The notes beneath the pieces are model-generated. The model saw only the letters and a program-made list of their open reading frames with translations, searched no databases and had not been told where the DNA came from. The position numbers and the translations under genes were made by a program. Positions 16,701 through 16,824 of a stretch of 16,824 nt of DNA are shown here, piece after piece. The stretch's first letter is position 1; each line of letters starts with the position of its first letter. The DNA is from Clostridiaceae bacterium (GTDB lineage: Bacteria; Bacillota; Clostridia; Oscillospirales; Acutalibacteraceae). Location: positions 1 through 16,824 of the forward strand of contig JAEEHZ010000198.1 of NCBI GenBank assembly GCA_016281115.1, in the 5' to 3' direction.

Positions 16701-16824
16701 ATGAAGCTGTGTAATGAACTTGCTAAAAGATTTGAAGAAAAATATCCGTATACAGAGTCTACCGAGCTTGCGGTCAAGTATTCCGTTTCAGACCTTACAA
16801 AACAAAGTTCTGATGCACATGATG
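13785..16824 (+). CDS. addA: AddA helicase-nuclease subunit, 3' end outside window
   Basis: The reading frame stays open from ATG 13785 to the window edge (1013 codons plus one base), so the gene is cut off; the family is usually about 1150-1250 residues. It has the superfamily 1A helicase motifs in order: Q motif WTTEQQDA (6-13), Walker A AGAGSGKT (25-32), VVTYTKAAAREMRDRV, DEYQD (418-422), GDVKQSIYRFRQ, LNRNFRS, SIHMSKGLEFP (787-797) and LRILYVAMTRARD (858-870). The visible end, KYSVSDLTK, looks like the family's lead-in to its C-terminal RecB-type nuclease domain, which lies beyond the window. The start overlaps the addB stop as ATGA and has GGGGGGAG just upstream, so translation is coupled. 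It acts in the cytoplasm as the 3'-to-5' translocating motor of AddAB. Confidence 0.96.
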   Translation, partial: MSSFNWTTEQQDAIYAKGGSLLVSAGAGSGKTAVLVQRVIEHITNEKNPCSVDNLLVVTYTKAAAREMRDRVRERLEELVVYDGIHSDYYKDQLSRLSGAYISTVHSYCLELIKENFQLLDIEPGFRIADENELEILKSEALTYALDVMYDECTDDFKALANCFLNSKNDLGLQRAILKLYTFLNSHPFPEDWKNEQLSTYSEKNFFTKKQYVFMRENARETLDFCIELNNIITSELRSDPETDFTRDFPNGRDEKKIKALKKSPPLEIALYNNEILRIIRSAAEKDHNTFVSSLKKFEKLSLYGNGLTYNQTYIKFKKYRDFINDNIKNLTDIFDRDANDCIDDLSRGFPVVKELFRAVELFENKYSELKKEKNIADFNDLEHYALRLLAEKDSLGNISFTDIAKRTSEHFYEVMVDEYQDANEVQNMIFRAVSDNDQKLFTVGDVKQSIYRFRQAMPELFMKKSDSYTLYDRENPVFPAKIPLNRNFRSNKKILNAVNFVFSQLMSKKAGEIDYDKSEYLLTDKEDTEKSPSANYIMIDTSEAEENNDVIEARKAAEIIREEIANGFIISKNGDKVRPSYSDFCILLRKTSKQAATYVTELSNAGIPAVSAVKDSFFNCREVNIIMSMLRVIDNPKQDIPLAAVMMSPLYGFTADDMAICRSSLKKGAVYDAVCLMAENETKFREFLNDIRHYRNMSAAMHTDELINLIYAEKSVYAIIGAMPGGENGINNLNYLREYASEYEKNGFKGLNGFIRFMDKLSESDRELTSATQVKGSVTNAVSVMSIHMSKGLEFPICILGQLASTFKSDSSENMLINNEMGIGFKQSKTLRECRYSTFMHKTLSSFIKKSELSEELRILYVAMTRARDRMYFLHTCKNPADKLYSAYSAVSGFEKIPYSLVLSTNNYADWLLMCMAKTYEGAKLIKELCGADINCVQQNRGDWNISVTKYNGESPENVQKAFEVLNKAPDMKLCNELAKRFEEKYPYTESTELAVKYSVSDLTKQSSDAHD

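Noticed and set aside
14342..16777. Several minus-strand open frames of 66-141 codons
   Set aside because: They lie opposite addA, whose helicase motifs run continuously on the + strand; their translations are Ser/Leu/Phe-rich shadows with no family features.

Overview
The window looks like chromosomal DNA from a low-GC anaerobic Firmicute, most likely a Clostridia member of the Ruminococcaceae/Oscillospiraceae type. Three things suggest this: a complete Rnf complex in the clostridial gene order C-D-G-E-A-B, an AddAB recombination enzyme pair, and a secreted lysozyme that ends in a dockerin module, a hallmark of cellulosome-forming ruminococci. The lineage is inferred from gene content only. 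No mobile element, CRISPR array, rRNA or tRNA was recognised.

Left part (1-2471). The window opens inside the C-terminal half of an ABC-2-like membrane permease on the + strand. It converges through a shared hairpin on a two-gene minus-strand operon. That operon encodes a DUF6873-like protein (probable guanidine-modifying-enzyme fold) followed 3 bases later by an acyl-ACP thioesterase, and has a good sigma-A promoter at 2522-2550.

Middle (2472-4638). An AT-rich divergent intergenic region carries a 14-base perfect palindrome between two opposed promoters. It leads on the + strand into a secreted GH25 lysozyme with a long Asp/Glu-rich linker, an InlB B-type repeat and a two-EF-loop dockerin. 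A strong bidirectional terminator follows.

Rnf operon (4652-10165, minus strand). The order is rnfC, rnfD, rnfG, rnfE, rnfA, rnfB and a dCMP deaminase gene. Most junctions are tightly coupled; the exception is a 68-base gap between rnfC and rnfD. Together the Rnf proteins move electrons between reduced ferredoxin and NAD+ and couple this to ion transport across the membrane. RnfE carries a four-cysteine C-terminal tail. The deaminase, a pyrimidine nucleotide enzyme, starts one base after the rnfB stop and so appears to be expressed with the operon.

Right part (10166-16824). Across a 272-base divergent promoter region lies addB, overlapping addA by 4 bases. These are the two subunits of the AddAB helicase-nuclease for double-strand break repair. 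addA runs off the right edge with its nuclease domain missing from the window.

Most of the window is well-understood core biology. The points most worth a second look are the dockerin-tagged lysozyme with its acidic linker, the RnfE cysteine tail, the deaminase at the end of the rnf operon, and the DUF6873/thioesterase pairing.
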